Source: Liolophura sinensis (lineage: Eukaryota > Mollusca > Polyplacophora > Chitonida > Chitonidae). Taken from it: a stretch of DNA of 64,000 bases. A program made the translations under genes and the position numbers. Shown piece by piece: positions 13,106-25,656 of the stretch. The notes beneath the pieces are model-generated. The model was not told where the DNA came from, did not search any database, and saw only the letters and a program-made list of their open reading frames with translations. Every line of letters starts with the position of its first letter. The first letter of the stretch is position 1. The DNA lies in assembly GCF_032854445.1 (NCBI RefSeq), contig NC_088299.1:15619608-15683607 (forward strand). Direction: 5' to 3'.

Positions 13106-13812
13106 CTGTTTGACCAGGTTTGGAAATTTCCTTGCCGTTCAGTTATACATCATGTCCCTTACTGTCATCCAGGCCACTGATAAGTTTGATTCATTTCCAA
13201 TCATTCTTACGTTTATTCCACTGCCTATCTCGACCAGAAAGGATGCACAGATTAGCAACAATTGCATGATACTGAAGCAATGCTGCATGAACGCATTCCT
13301 TCACTTTGCCCGTTTGACAGGCGCAGTACACAGTGGAGTGTCAGCCACTGGGAATGTGATTATGCAAGTAATGCGCCCATAGCACCATCTTAATGGGTAC
13401 ATATCACACCATACCAGTGTTATTGCTATTCAACACAGAAACAAGAGATAAATTCAATCCACTCTGGCTTAAATTAGTCCGACTTCTTCTCTTTCTGCTC
13501 GCCAGCGATTTCTCCTTTTACGAATCCCGAATAATGGGTCCAATTTGTTGATAACGGTATCTTTATGGACCCGGGAGAGTGGCTTCAAACGCTAATAATC
13601 CTATCACAGACGTTAAGAGAAGCATAAATTCCCTGGGCTCAGACGTGCGGTCAAAAGTTAGAAGAAAAACAGCATTCAACAAACTCCGTGTTACGGCTGG
13701 AATGCTAATCTAGCACCTACCAAGCCTGTGTCAGTATCTATACCCAGGGACAAAGCTGCACACACGAAACAAATGTGTGCCATAATCAATTAGGTGATTT
13801 AGTGTTGGTTTG

Positions 13813-13899
13813 CATGTGAGTGATTGTGAACTGTGCAATCAAGGAGTGTGTAAGTTACATGTGAGTGATTGTGAACTGTGCAATCAAGGTGTGTGTAAA
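13813..13899. repeat. Tandem duplication, 45-bp unit, 2 copies
   Basis: CATGTGAGTGATTGTGAACT followed by GTGCAATCAAGG(A/T)GTGTGTAA occurs twice head to tail, nearly identical. It directly precedes the family C repeat at 13915. Confidence 0.9.
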
Positions 13900-13914
13900 G
13901 AGTTTGGCCGATGG

Positions 13915-14160
13915 ACTGATTGATTGATTGACGTTCAAGGTCATACACAAAGATTTTTCACTTTATTATACAATGTGGAAACCAGAATGACCGAGGAAAA
14001 CCACCCACTTTTGGAGGCAAGTTATGCAGGAGACTTTTCTGCCTGTGACATACACGTGTGTCATATTGACCAAAGGCAAGCGATTTCCAGGAAGCTTCAT
14101 GTAAGACAATACGATACAGCCCTTTCCACAGCTTATTGTCATCCAAGAGAACAATGAAAT
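13915..14160 (-). mobile_element. Dispersed repeat family C, diverged copy
   Basis: A (TGAT)n start and TTTTTCACTTTATTATACAA are followed by the family C body: GAGGAAAACCACCCACTTTT, TGTGACATACACGTGTGTCA and CAGCTTATTGTCATCCAAG. The last two blocks align with the copy at 16045. Confidence 0.6.
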
Positions 14161-15711
14161 ACTGAAAATGTCCTGTCCGATAGTGGTATTGAGAGGAAAG
14201 AATGTCCTAATATAAGAACGTCCCTATGTACGAACTTCCTAAAAATGGATGTCCCTATATAAGAATAGTGACGTCAGACGGTGACAACATAAGATTATTC
14301 TCAAACTGACGGTTGCAGACTTGCACATTTACAATGATATGTGTTTCCGTGGCACACAAATTGTGTACCATTAATACACGTGTCATTTTGGACATGTTAT
14401 ACCAATTACAGTAGTTATGTACTGCTGCATGGTACGCATATGTATGTGGGTGTGCATTTTGGCCACAGTTCTGCGTTCCACTACTACACAGTAGTTTCTG
14501 AGAGTATATGGCAACAGCGTCCAGTAAACTAGGCCTGCTAGAACTGTTAAGTTTGCTAGTTTGAATTCAAGTGTATCCAACAGAAAAGAGCTGCATGTTT
14601 GTGACGTCACAACTTCTCAGGAAGTTTCTGAAATCTATCCTTCCGTGGCGGGGAGAAAATCAAGAACGCCAGATAACCAACTGTCAGGATAAAGCGGACG
14701 GAAGGAACACAGCTATGAGACTGTAACCACTGCTAGATGACTCAACTACAGAGAAAAACTGTCCGGCTTTATAGACCAGTGGAATTCTCATCGACCATCT
14801 TCGTGGTAAAGCAAACATGCTGAAATGGACAATATTGGAGCTTTGGAAGAAATATCCATTTCTGCGAAACCAAAACCAGTAGTACTGAGCGGTTGAAATG
14901 GACATGGGTGAGGCGGTAAGATCTTGCACTGACATCAGATCGAGCTCTCCTCGCGGACAGCCCAGTTTCTACCCTAATTTCATTCCCATACATTCTGAGG
15001 TAATGCAATTTCCACCGATACATATACACTCGACAAAGGCGTTTAGGAATTCTATTGAATTAATTTAAGCCCAGACACTAGCGGGCTAGATTCGGGTCTT
15101 AGTTTCGGTCAAAGCCCACAGGCTGTGTTTCTATGTTCTTTTGGTATACTAAATGCAACTCCAGCTAAAAACCTTAAATCTGATATAAATTAAGCCAGAT
15201 TTGAGAGAATATCATTACAATGATAGACAAGAATGGTGATGTGTCACGGTTTGTTTAATGGCTGATTTACTTACATGGAGTAATAAACATGTTGATTTCA
15301 TAATGGAAAGGACGCAGAACTTAGACATCATTTCACGAATAAATCTGAAGTCCTAAGTCTAATCGCAAGTCAGAACTCGCCAGTTTTACCAGTCGGTATG
15401 CAATAAGTGATAGGTAGTATTGCTTTGTAAAACGGTCGTATAGCATAAGATTTAACTTAGGATCAAAGTTGCGACTTACGACTTTTAGTGAAATAGTGGT
15501 CATACAATAGCGTATCTTTCAATATCTCGAGGATTCAAACAGATCATTTGTACATACATGTAAATTCCCAAGCTATCTACGCGTGGAGTCCTAGAAAGAA
15601 CAAGTGATTTGTGAAGCTCGTGTGACCGTTTGCAAAGTCTAAAGTTTGCCCAGGACTACTTGTCTTCCATTAACATTGTGTGCATATCTGTAGGTCAAAT
15701 AACTCGAGTAA
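14161..15711. other. Gene-free stretch
   Basis: No recognised gene or repeat. CCTAATATAAGAACGTCCC and CCCTATATAAGAATAGTGAC at 14208-14272 form a short local duplication. Nothing else was seen. Confidence 0.4.
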
Positions 15712-15935
15712 AGGTCGGTGATTGCATGATCTCGGGTCGGTGGTCGCATGATCTCGGGGTTGGTGGTTGCATGATTTCGAGTCGGTAATTGCATTATCTC
15801 GGGTCGGTGGTTGCATTATCTCGGGTCGGTGGTTGCATTATCTCGGGTCGGTGGTTGCATGATCTGGGCTCGAAGGTTGCATGGTCTCAGCTTGGTGGTT
15901 GCATGGTCTCGGTCCGGTGGTTGCATTGTCACGGG
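15712..15935. repeat. Minisatellite, 22-bp unit, about 10 copies
   Basis: The unit is GGTCGGTGGTTGCATGATCT followed by CG. Variation is concentrated at GCATGATC/GCATTATC/GCATGGTC. It is flanked on the right, after a gap of about 110 bp, by a family C repeat. Confidence 0.92.
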
Positions 15936-16044
15936 AACTCTGGACGCGTCCCCAATACATCACCAAGCTTTACCATAGTTGATGACCAATGTTTTTCAAA
16001 TACGCCCGCAATCAATCAATACCAAATCCATACAAAACAGTTCT

Positions 16045-16330
16045 TTTAATTATTATTTGATTGTTATTTCACGCCATACGCGAGGAATTTTTCACTTGTA
16101 CGATGGCGGTCAGTTTAAGTGTTGCAGCAAACAGGAGCTCCTGAGGAAAAATCCAAGCTTTTGGAAATTTTACTGACAAACTTTCCCACGTGTGACGTAC
16201 ATGTACTTGCATATATACATATTACATCCGAGGAAGTTATCTTCACAGAACATTAGAGTGCGTAAACAGGCACATGAGTATCGTCGTCAGCTTATTGTCA
16301 CCAAGGCTCCATGAAGAATGAGGCCAGGTG
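16045..16330 (-). mobile_element. Dispersed repeat family C, diverged copy
   Basis: TTATTTGATTGTTATTTCAC, GCCATACGCGAGGAATTTTT and GTACGATGGCGGTCAGTTTA match the SINE A 3' module. The downstream TTTCCCACGTGTGACGTACA and CAGCTTATTGTCACCAAGGC match family C. It therefore links the two families through a shared module. Confidence 0.65.
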
Positions 16331-16599
16331 AATTTACAAATTCAAAACTCCAAAAAAAGTGCATGGTGGTGGCAACGTGGCAACCTAACGTCCCCGGATA
16401 AATGACTTGACCGACAGGCAGACGCACAGGCAAAGAGCTTCATCCACAATTTGTGTAATATACAAGCCGGCAAGTTTTATATGTGGATATTTTGATCTCA
16501 CAATGTAAACTCTAACGGTATTTATTTATTTACGAAAACGACGTGTTTTCATCAGTCAAAATGTAAAAATTGTCGATTTTTTACGCACATTTCCAATTC

Positions 16600-17110
16600 T
16601 TTCCCATAGTAATTGGCGCTACACGAACAAGTGTTTTACTGCCCGAATGGGGTCATCTATAAAAGCTTCGTTAGTCATCCGCGGGCAGCAAAATGCTGTG
16701 CGGTATTCACTGAGACAATGCAGGAAGACAGAATGGACGATCTGTCTTTGTCCCCAGCACCTCTTAAATGTTGATCAGATTTCTAGCCACTCGGCTGTGA
16801 TTGTCGCCGGCGCGGAGGGATTTGAATGTGATTAGTGGACACTGTCGCCAGATGCGCGACTGCTAAAGCTTCTTAAGGACTGTGTTTTACGTGCAACGAA
16901 CGAGCCCTAGATAATTTTCATAATCACTTTTTTGCGCATTCTGTGACTCTAAATAGCCCTTTTGCTGACAATGAGAAACTAAAGCTTTTCACCAATCGAA
17001 GGTCGACATTCGTGGGGCGCGTTCTATGGATCTTATTTTCACGGTCAATAAAATTATACATCCGCGTTAACTGATGCTAAATATGGGCGACAATTTTTTC
17101 TTTTGTTAAG
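16600..17110. other. Candidate regulatory patch, repeat-free and CpG-containing
   Basis: It is more complex in sequence than its flanks, with TAATTGG, CATAATCACTTTTTTGCGCA and CACCAATCGAAGG. No long reading frame is convincing. It is suggested as a possible conserved element only. Confidence 0.2.
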
Positions 17111-17910
17111 ACAGAGATGTGTACGGTCCAGCTGGGTTTTCTGGCCATTTTCCTTTTTATCCTAAATTGCTCCTTGTTTGCACAGATTTCTTCCCTTCGT
17201 AATTTACCTAATCGTTTTGACGATCCATAAGCGCCGCGTTGTTGTAGTAGTGATGATCATTTCTGTTGCTGCCGCCAGATGTCGAGACGTAATCTGGTTA
17301 TAGACACGAGAGATTTGGTCTGCTTCGACCTTCAAGGTTTGACTACATGTTTTGTATTATACAGTAAGCTGGATGAGCAGATGAGTAATCGTATATCAGA
17401 ATTACTAAATTAAACTGTCAACTTTGAGTTTTCACAACAAAATGTTCAGGATTATAATTGGGCACCTTCAATACAAGAGGCATGCTTGCATGTATAATCA
17501 GTATGGGAGACAAGCCAGCAGGCGCTCATGTTTTCCTTATTATAGTTTTCACTGTTTAAAAGTATTTTCTGTTATGACGTACAAGGGAATATAAGGGAAT
17601 GGTTTGAACCGATGAATACGTTTTATCAAGTCTCCATATCAATCTATTTTAAACAATATTTTGCTGTACAGAGAACATTAATAAACATGTTCGTCCTGCA
17701 TAAATTCGGTTATCTGATATTCCATGTTTTTAAAAGTATGACGTGAACGTGAATTACATTACTACGAAAGCCGACGTGACCACGTGACTTGTGGTGTTGA
17801 TTACGTACTGGATTTCATATGGGATATTATACACTAATGTCTTTCCGGCATCATTGACTACTTTTACCTTCAAGTAACTATATTCGGTTAAGTCTAAGGT
17901 GTAAATTTGT

Positions 17911-18032
17911 ATTTTATTTATTTATGCGCTTTCATGGTGTTTTTCGCCGTACTCGAGAATATTTTCACTTATACGACGGCGGCCAGCATTATGGTGGGAG
18001 GAAACCGGGCAGAGCCTGGGGGGAACCGATCA
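17911..18032 (-). mobile_element. SINE family A, 5' truncated
   Basis: Plus-strand sequence ATTTTATTTATTTATGC then GCCGTACTCGAGAATA and GACGGCGGCCAGCATTATGG matches the 3' module of the family. The copy stops shortly after GGGGGGAACCGATCATG, so the head is missing. Confidence 0.85.
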
Positions 18033-18399
18033 TGTCAATTCGTAACAGGTAGTGAAGCTAATGTTATTAATGAATCTGGCTTTGGAAATTAGACATTGAA
18101 TATTATTTGATTGACGGCCTGAACTTTGGATACACTTCACTTACTGTTTAGATACAAGAGACAGTGGTTACTATTGCGTGTTGCTGTAAGTGAGCATGTA
18201 GTTTGCATTTGTACGCAGAACGGGTACAACATGCACTAAAGCCGTCTGGAAAATCCCGTCTGAACTGCAAATTTAAGCGACTGTATTAAATGGTCGCTGT
18301 CCAAATTGAGTCGTTTCAGCGAGTAACTACAGAATCATATCGCAGGCTTAAATGACATCAAATCTAATTATGCAGCATCATTAATCCTGAAACACTAGC

Positions 18400-18620
18400 C
18401 GGCCGCTTTGGTTGTGAATGGATGGACGGGTCGACCCTAGTGGAGAATGGACACGGTAACAACTATCACGTGCTGACAGAATCGATCGCCGATTGGTCAA
18501 AAGGGCATAGCGTGGCCCATCCTCCACTTCATTTACAAGGACAATACAGTGACATTTCCAGCGAGCGATAAAGTGAACGTTTAATCCAGGACGATAATTT
18601 GTGGGACACTTATTTATCTT
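18400..18620. other. Candidate regulatory patch
   Basis: It contains ATCACGTGCTGACAG (an E-box CACGTG), GATTGGTCA (reversed CCAAT) and several CpGs in a 220-bp block between plain AT-rich stretches. No coding signal is seen. Confidence 0.18.
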
Positions 18621-20091
18621 GACAGTGATTGTGACAAACCATATTGCTGCCGATGAATGATGGTTTCTATGGGGATATGATAAAATGGAAACGGGTCAAG
18701 GTATCCTTGAATCCTCAGTCCCATCTCTTGAAGACTTGTCAAAGATGCTTGGAATGGGTACTTCTTAAATGGACAGTGAATTACAAGTTTTGTTCACATA
18801 GTATAGCGATTTCCTGACCATACAAGAGATGAAAACTTCCCGACATTTTATAATCTAACTAGTCCTTACCAAGCTTAACTGTTACAAATGAACTGATTAC
18901 GGTACCTTTTAAACACGTTGTCAGTGCACGAGATTCATACTTGTTAGTGCAATACGAACAGTCGATTTGAAGGCTATACACCAATGAAGATCTGGCTAAT
19001 ATAGGGCGGCATAGCTGGCAGAAATTGTAGATATAAACGAATTAACGAACTGGTAGGTATACGAACTCACGACGTGGTAGCCATATGCATTTAGGAAATG
19101 GTCTGTGGCCACTTGATACACGAATTGAATTAAGACATTTTCCATAATAACTAAATCATAAGTGAATCGTCACTTCCTGTCTTACTACCTACACATATCT
19201 TTGAAGTAGTTGATTGCTTAAAACGGGCAACGATGATAATGTAGGTGAGATGGAATTATTATCATTTGGCGATAAGACATGCATCATATAAACGAATTTT
19301 AAGCAAATTGTGCAGTCGATGAAACAGTTAGAATAAAATTCAGCGACAGGCATATCCTAAATGACGTGTGTTTTTTCGCCTCGCTGCAATCTCTTAGAGG
19401 ATACCCACGTAGCGTAAATTGGGATTTGCCAGGTAATTGAAATCTTGTTATATGGTTAATCCTCAAATAAATGAAACTTTCTGCAGCAAATATCTTCGTC
19501 TAAATGCCATTTCGATTCACAGAGAATTGAATGTAATGACTGCATACCCCATGTACTTTCACTACTGAGAGGTGATTTAGCCCGCTACAAACAAATGAAA
19601 AGGTAATGGCATGAATGATGGCTGGAATGGCTAGTGAAATGAAGCTTAACTGGTTGCGTCAGATTCTTCGATTTGGGATTTGAGTCATTGACCCAGGTCA
19701 GTTTATCAGGGACGTCCCGTCGGTAATTGGCTAGGCGACATCTGATCAGGACTTATTTTGGCGAATGGCAATTTAGAGGTACGAACTACCAGGAGGTCAC
19801 GTGACTCACTGCCAGGTACAAAATTTTGAATTTTACTTATCGTTAGTACCGGTAGGTAATATTGCTGTACGTAATAAAATAAATAGTACGTAAGCTGTTT
19901 AAATGTGTGCGCAGGATTTTGTCTTCAGCAAACTCTGTTGCAAGAATTGTTCTGAACGTTGAAATTGGGTGCTGTTCAGACTTAACATGATAATCTTTTC
20001 TTCTTCGTCAAAGTTACGTGCAACTTTTGTAAGTATATGTGTACTGTATGCAGACTTATTTGTTTGACTGGAGTTCGAATATTTAATTTTT
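18621..20091. other. Gene-free stretch
   Basis: No gene, array or recognised element. AT-rich unique sequence with short CpG-containing spots. Confidence 0.4.
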
Positions 20092-20345
20092 CATTTATTG
20101 AATTATTGCATATTTCGAATGAAAATGGACTCGATAATATTTCACTTCTACTGCGGCGTCCGGCTTAATGGTGAGAGGAAATCACCCAAGGTCCTAGGGA
20201 AACCAACGACCATCTGCAGGTTGCCGGCAGAACTTCCCACGTACGGACTGGAGAGAAAGCATGAGATGGACTTGAACTCATTGGTTCGAGGCTTCCAGAT
20301 TATTGTGCGGCTAGCACGCTAACCACTTGGCCTCAGAGGGCCCTA
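20092..20345 (-). mobile_element. SINE family A, near full length, diverged
   Basis: On the plus strand it runs from the tail (CATTTATTGAATTATTGC) through the 3' module (ACTGCGGCGTCCGGCTTAAT, GACCATCTGCAGGTTGCCGG) to the reversed tRNA head (ACGCTAACCACTTGGCCTCA). The promoter boxes are recognisable but altered. Confidence 0.85.
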
Positions 20346-22068
20346 CTAAGGTATAGAGCGGGTGTGTTTCTTCCATATATGTGGTTATGGACATCACGCC
20401 TGACCCAAATTGCGACGGCTTCGTACAACGGACCCCTCCCCCACCCCCCAAATATACATGTACTATCATATTGTTCATTGTTAGTTTAGACAGGGCGTCG
20501 TTGTATGTCTAAAAGTAGATACCTAGAAAAACTAGAAACCATGGGTTTAAAAGCGGTCCTAGTTATTTGTGCAGTACAGTTGCTGGATTATAAGGCTTTA
20601 GCTGCACGAATGTGGGACAACGCTGCACGGACTTATCGAACAGTACTGAGCCAACTGATTAGTGGTACTAAAAAGAAGGTCCAAACAGATCTGGACTGTA
20701 GACTGTAAAACAGTAGGTTTTAAACGATGCGATTGTTAGATTTTTCCTACATTGATTGTGTGAAGATGAATGTGCTGTGACGATGGTGAGTTTTCTGACA
20801 AGTCCATCGAGACCAAACCTGGAATACTGAACCTAGTTTCGATAATTCGGACCAGTGCTGTGGTTTGTGATCGGCAATGTTTGTCTCCCGAAGAATGAAA
20901 TTTTCACATTTCCCCACCCCCCCCCCCCCCAAAAAAAATGTGTCGGCCCGAATTTCACATTTTTTTAAAAATCATGGCCTGGCCGAAAAACTGGAAATGC
21001 GACCATTTTGATATCATGTAGCTAAAGAGTGCAAACAGACAACACTAAAAATGTGTTGTAAAAAAATAATAATTTGACCGGTGTTCTAGGAAATGAGTAT
21101 TGTGTTTCACAACAACGATGATCTTGGCCCGTTTACATATATCCAAATGGAAGACAACTAGCGGAGATGCTAAACCACAAAAACCTCTCTAAAACCGGAA
21201 CTACTTCGATAAGTCGGTATCAATTTTCCCCACCTCAGAAATGCTCAGCTTCCAGACTCTAAAAAGGAACTGCCATGACGACAGAAAGTTGGAAGAACCG
21301 TTGTATCGGTATTTATTTTACCACACAGAATCCCAAGATGTCCAGTTAAATGGGCATTATCATGACCATCGGCCCAAAACATTTGGTGGTGTCAGACGAA
21401 TGGTAGCATTCCTTAACGAAACACCTGATTTAAATCTGGTGACTAATTCTGCTTCTTGGAGTTCCCCTGGGGGCCGTGAGCCCATGCCAGGGCAGGTACC
21501 CGGAAATGAGTCCGACCCCGACGGTTCTTTGTTTTCCCTGGATCATTAACATGGCCTTCACCAGAAATTAAAATCAAATAGACTGTCGTTTCCGTCGTAG
21601 TTAGCTTTTCATCAAATTCCAACACATTTCAAATCAAAATAATGTTCATCAGATGGAACTATAATTAAACGTTCATTAGGTATTGGCGTCTCTATAAATA
21701 TGTATTCTGGTGACACATTCTCCAAAATTACCCAATTTGAACGTTCTTGGAGATGGTTATCTGCTATTCGCGATGAATCACCATGGGTGGAGAGTGTTTG
21801 CCTTCACTGTTATGTCATTATTACTCGAGGAGACCTTTCACTTCAGCCACACTCTCCACATTCGGGTTTTAAACAGCCGGCCTGTTGGTAAACAAAGTTG
21901 AACGGACAATGTTAACCAGGAAATCAGTCGAATCATTCTTCGTTGTGCCGTTGCTATAGAAACTCCAAAAATGCGACTTGGACGAATAGTTCTAGATAAT
22001 GCGTGTCAGGTTTTTCTGTGCCATTGGTGTTTGTCTCCTTTTTCTTGCTCAATATTGCTGAGAGTTAA
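20346..22068. other. Gene-free stretch
   Basis: A 102-codon plus-strand frame (21241-21549) and a 67-codon frame (20505-20708) are present, but neither has a recognised domain or splice context. The homopolymer at 20922 is the only repeat noted. Confidence 0.35.
20922..20938. repeat. C homopolymer followed by A run
   Basis: CCCCACCCC then a long C run is followed by a run of A at about 20931-20938. Homopolymers like this are prone to assembly length errors. Confidence 0.8.
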
Positions 22069-22368
22069 TTTTGCCTGGATGTTGAATGTTCTCGAATCAC
22101 GCTAACGGAGGATCAAATCATAGGACGCTTTAATAAACCGGTGCCGCATGAGTGCCGATTTTATGATTCTGCCGAATCGATTGATTCTGACAAAGTCCAT
22201 TGTTTTAATCGCTGTGTTCGCCAAATGGAGGCGAATGACATTCCGATGGTCCAACACTACGCCGTGGAAATAGCGGATATGCTGAGCGACAACGGGCAAG
22301 TGGAACTCGTCACGCAAGGAAAGATCTCCGGGAAAATGGCATTGGACGAGACGCTATGCCGCAATTAA
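22069..22368 (+). other. Unrecognised 99-codon open frame in a CpG-richer patch
   Basis: After a TAA at 22066-22068 the frame stays open to TAA at 22366-22368. It reads ...TEDQIIGRFNKPVPHECRFY and ends GKISGKMALDETLCRN. The patch is richer in G+C and CpG than its surroundings, and the minus strand is also open for 71 codons. There is no in-frame ATG near the start and no clear splice sites were identified. It could be a stray exon, a transposon remnant or conserved non-coding DNA. I recognise no domain. Confidence 0.25.
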
Positions 22369-22895
22369 ATATTGTTAGGGGGGTCAGAAAGAGTAACCCT
22401 GAAATTTGGGGCGTTCGGCAACTCGGCTCACGGCGTTAACAAGATGAAAAAAGTGGTGGCCGTTTCTCTTTTTTCCCCCTTTCTAATAGAGACGCTGAAA
22501 TGCCTGGAATAGGCGGTCTGGTGCAGCATTTAACTTGGATGGTGTACAACTAGCCCCGCAACGAAGAAGGTAAACTAGTTATCCTGGCCTGTTCTTCATC
22601 CATAACCGTACTCATGATGTAATAAAAAAATAATAAACAAAACAGGAATGTTACCTCTGCAATGTTAACTACAGAACTCGTCAACAACGGGATGCATAAG
22701 TAAACCATTGTTTGTGTTGTATATGTCATATGAAAATGCACAGATCTCGTAAGTGCTTCAAATATGCACCAGGAATTCTACAATGTAATTCGATTTATTT
22801 ATGTGATTATTGCCAATCGATCTGTTGTACATGTATTATTTCACCGAACTTAATTGGTACCAATAGTTTCACCACATAATGTATACCACACATGG

Positions 22896-23208
22896 TTCGG
22901 ACCTCGCTGGCCAGAGCGCTTGTTCGTTTTAACTGCCGGGTTCTAAGCAAAATGAGGTCGTGTGTTCGAATCCGGTTCCCGCTCTAGCGGAGGATTGTCA
23001 GTAAAAGGAGCGTTCATCGTGCATCGCTCTAGGAGCTCTTGTACACGTACAAGTCCATCATTCTGTGACAGTTGTACTCGTTCTCTCCGTTCGCAAGGTT
23101 TTCCCCGGGTTCTGCCCGATTTCCTCCCACCATAATGCTGGACGCCGTCGTATTAGTGAAATATTCTTGAGTACAGTGTCAACACCAATCAAATAAATAA
23201 ATTATGCT
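22896..23208 (+). mobile_element. SINE family A-related, long subtype with a different head
   Basis: A tRNA-like head (GGACCTCGCTGGCCAGAGCG, B-box GTGTTCGAATCCGG) is followed by about 130 bp not found in the other copies, then by the shared 3' module (TCCTCCCACCATAATGCTGG, GAAATATTCTTGAGTACAGT) and a CAAATAAATAAA tail. It looks like a subfamily in which a different tRNA-derived head and spacer are joined to the same 3' module. The first half may instead be another repeat. Confidence 0.85.
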
Positions 23209-23479
23209 TGTACATGGAAGATCATCATTAATATTTCTGTATGGCTTGTCACACATATCTCAAGTTCCACACAAACCACGTGCTTTGCCGCAGACGATTC
23301 TAATGGTGCATCTCATCTTCTCCATTCATCACATTTCTGGATGAATAAAGGACTGATAACTGCTCACCGTCCAGTGTTATGTATACAGTACGTGGAACGT
23401 ATCAAATCCCTTTATCTGACCAATGAGGATGCAAGTTCAGCTCTCGCAGGTTTCGGTATGGGTCGCTGGATTAAAGCCA

Positions 23480-23780
23480 GAGTGAGTGCTTAGGGTTTAA
23501 CGTCAGTTTAATGTCTCAGTCAGCTGTCCTGAGGAAGGAGTCATTAGAGTGCATGCACGTGTAATGTGCTTCCTTGTTGCAGGACGAATTTCCACCGCTC
23601 TTTTATCAAGTGCTGCTTCACTCAGACGACTTACAAAAGGCAAGGAAGGCGCCCCACCCGAGCCAAGATACTGCTTCGGGTCAACCAGTCGTTGGCTATA
23701 ATGCCAAACCAGGAAGCTAAAACTTCCTCTTTTAAGGTCTTAGGTGTAACCCGACCATGCATTGAACCTGGATCTACCAC
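23480..23780. mobile_element. Dispersed repeat family B (GAGTGAGTG...TTTAACGTC type)
   Basis: It begins AGAGTGAGTGCTTAGGGTTT and contains GTGCATGCACGTGTAATGTG, a CTCCTTGTTGCAGGACG-like block (here CTTCCTTGTTGCAGGACGAA), AACTTCCTCTTTTAAGG and a closing ATTGAACCTGGATC. Read in reverse, the closing block GATCCAGGTTCAAT resembles a tRNA B-box, so this may be a tRNA-derived SINE lying on the minus strand. It matches the copy at 45641-45960 over its whole length, with indels. Confidence 0.8.
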
Positions 23781-24361
23781 GATTTAAGTCAGCTGGTCTT
23801 TCAGTGTTTACCTGTCGAAGAGTGCTTCTTTCCTTCAGTGTCTGCCAGCATTCGTGGTTTACGCCATGCACGCGTGTTTCCTTCACCTATAAAAATGATC
23901 GCCTTCTTACAAGGTAAACTCTTCAGGACGACGTTTAATGACATTGATAAATAACACAGAGAGTAGTACAACAAAGCTTTAATTCCATCCGATAATACTA
24001 AAATGACGCTTATAACGCAAGCTGGTCTAATACAGTACACATATTCATAGAATATACACAAAAAATTATTAAAATACTTCCAGGGAAAAAAAAGTACATT
24101 TATCATTGGACCTTCTTTTCCAATACTTGTGTTACAGAAATCTGGGAGATAATACTGAGTTTTGTCCAGTTTATATAAGAGCAGGACGTTGTCTCGGTAG
24201 TTACATCAGGTCGTAGGTGTAGGAACAACATGTGGTGTATATTTGCAGCTATCCACTGCTCCATGGTCTATGTTGGGATACAACTAATGCATTCATTTAC
24301 AACCACATCTATCTCCACGTCCTTCCATGGTCTTCCAAAGGACGGTATGTAATTACCTATT

Positions 24362-24425
24362 CAGTGAGTGAGTGAGTGAGTGCTTGGGAGTTTAACGTCG
24401 TACTTAACAATTTCCCATTCAGTGT
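24362..24425. mobile_element. Dispersed repeat family B, end fragment
   Basis: (GTGA)n followed by GTGCTTGGGAGTTTAACGTC and GTACTTAACAATTTCCCATT matches only the first part of family B. Confidence 0.7.
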
Positions 24426-25406
24426 TATTTCAAGGATTGTAACATATCAACCCATGTTCCTTCAAATCTTAATGCACGCCCATCCACTCTCGCACAAACT
24501 AATTAAGTGTTATTCTCAACCTAAGGTCATCTTTTACGATTGAACACAATATCCGTGTACAATTTTATAAAATCTAACAAACTTAACGATTCTGCTTTGA
24601 AGACATAAAGGTATGCTATAAAACAGCATGACCTACCAGGTTTTGTCTTCTTTGCACCATAGCCATGGTCACTTACCATGTGTTACAATTAAGATAGCAC
24701 TATCCTTTGAAATAACAGTATATTATTATAACAATTATTAATACAATGCTGTCTTTTAATACTTAACGCTGAAAATAAAGATGGATAAAGCCATATGGCA
24801 TCACTTCAAAGGTTTCCAAACTTTTACAAATCAACACACACAGCCTATGGCATCAGCAATAAACTTGCTGAACTGTCACAGGCACAAGGTTTTTCAAATG
24901 ACTAAATTATGAAATATTTCCATCACAAAGTTTCATTGGAAGAGGTTCAACCAGACACTTTCAAAATACTGGCTGTTCTTTTCAGCAGTTTTTCTCTACC
25001 GGGATCCGCATACCTGATGAAAACTCGACGAAAACTGGCACTGTGGTAAGGCCTACACCTTCAGCACAATGTCCCTCACAACTTATGAATTCTAACACAA
25101 GATATACCTTCACGTCACAAGCACAGTGAAGTTTCCTTACATCAGCAAAAACTTAAAATATCTTAAAACAGATATACCCTAATACACAGACCACCATAGG
25201 CTGACAGAGCATTCCTCCAATTAAAAGTACACGAACCCTGAACGCTCACTACAAGGGTTTTACCTGTCAGAGGATGGTATTTCTCTTTCATGTCTTTCTC
25301 ACAGAGTCTGGTATTAAAGAGTGTTAGACGCACGTATGACATTAAAATAAGGTTCTCACATAAATATACCACAAATGGAAATACATGTAAGTTATTTTAA
25401 CATCCT

Positions 25407-25656
25407 AGGGTCAATTCCACAAAGTCAGTTTTGACATCCGCGAAAATCCAATTTTAAAATTTTATATGAACACTTGTATGTTACTGGATTCTTTGAGTAC
25501 AAATGGCAGCAAATAGTAAGCGTTGTGGCAAGACGAATGGTTCACAATTTGAACCTTCTTTATCTTTATTATTATTTATTTATTATCTTTACTATTCAAT
25601 GTATTCAATTTCGAAATTTTGTCCTCAGCCAAAAATTACTTTGTGCAGTTGGCTCC
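25407..25656. mobile_element. Foldback MITE, diverged copy of the 30831 element
   Basis: The left end GGGTCAATTCCACAAAGTCA and the reversed right end GGAGCCAACTGCACAAAGTA match each other and the element at 30831. The match extends into TTTTGAC and GAAAAT or CAAAAT blocks. Divergence is high, so it is an old insertion. Confidence 0.45.
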
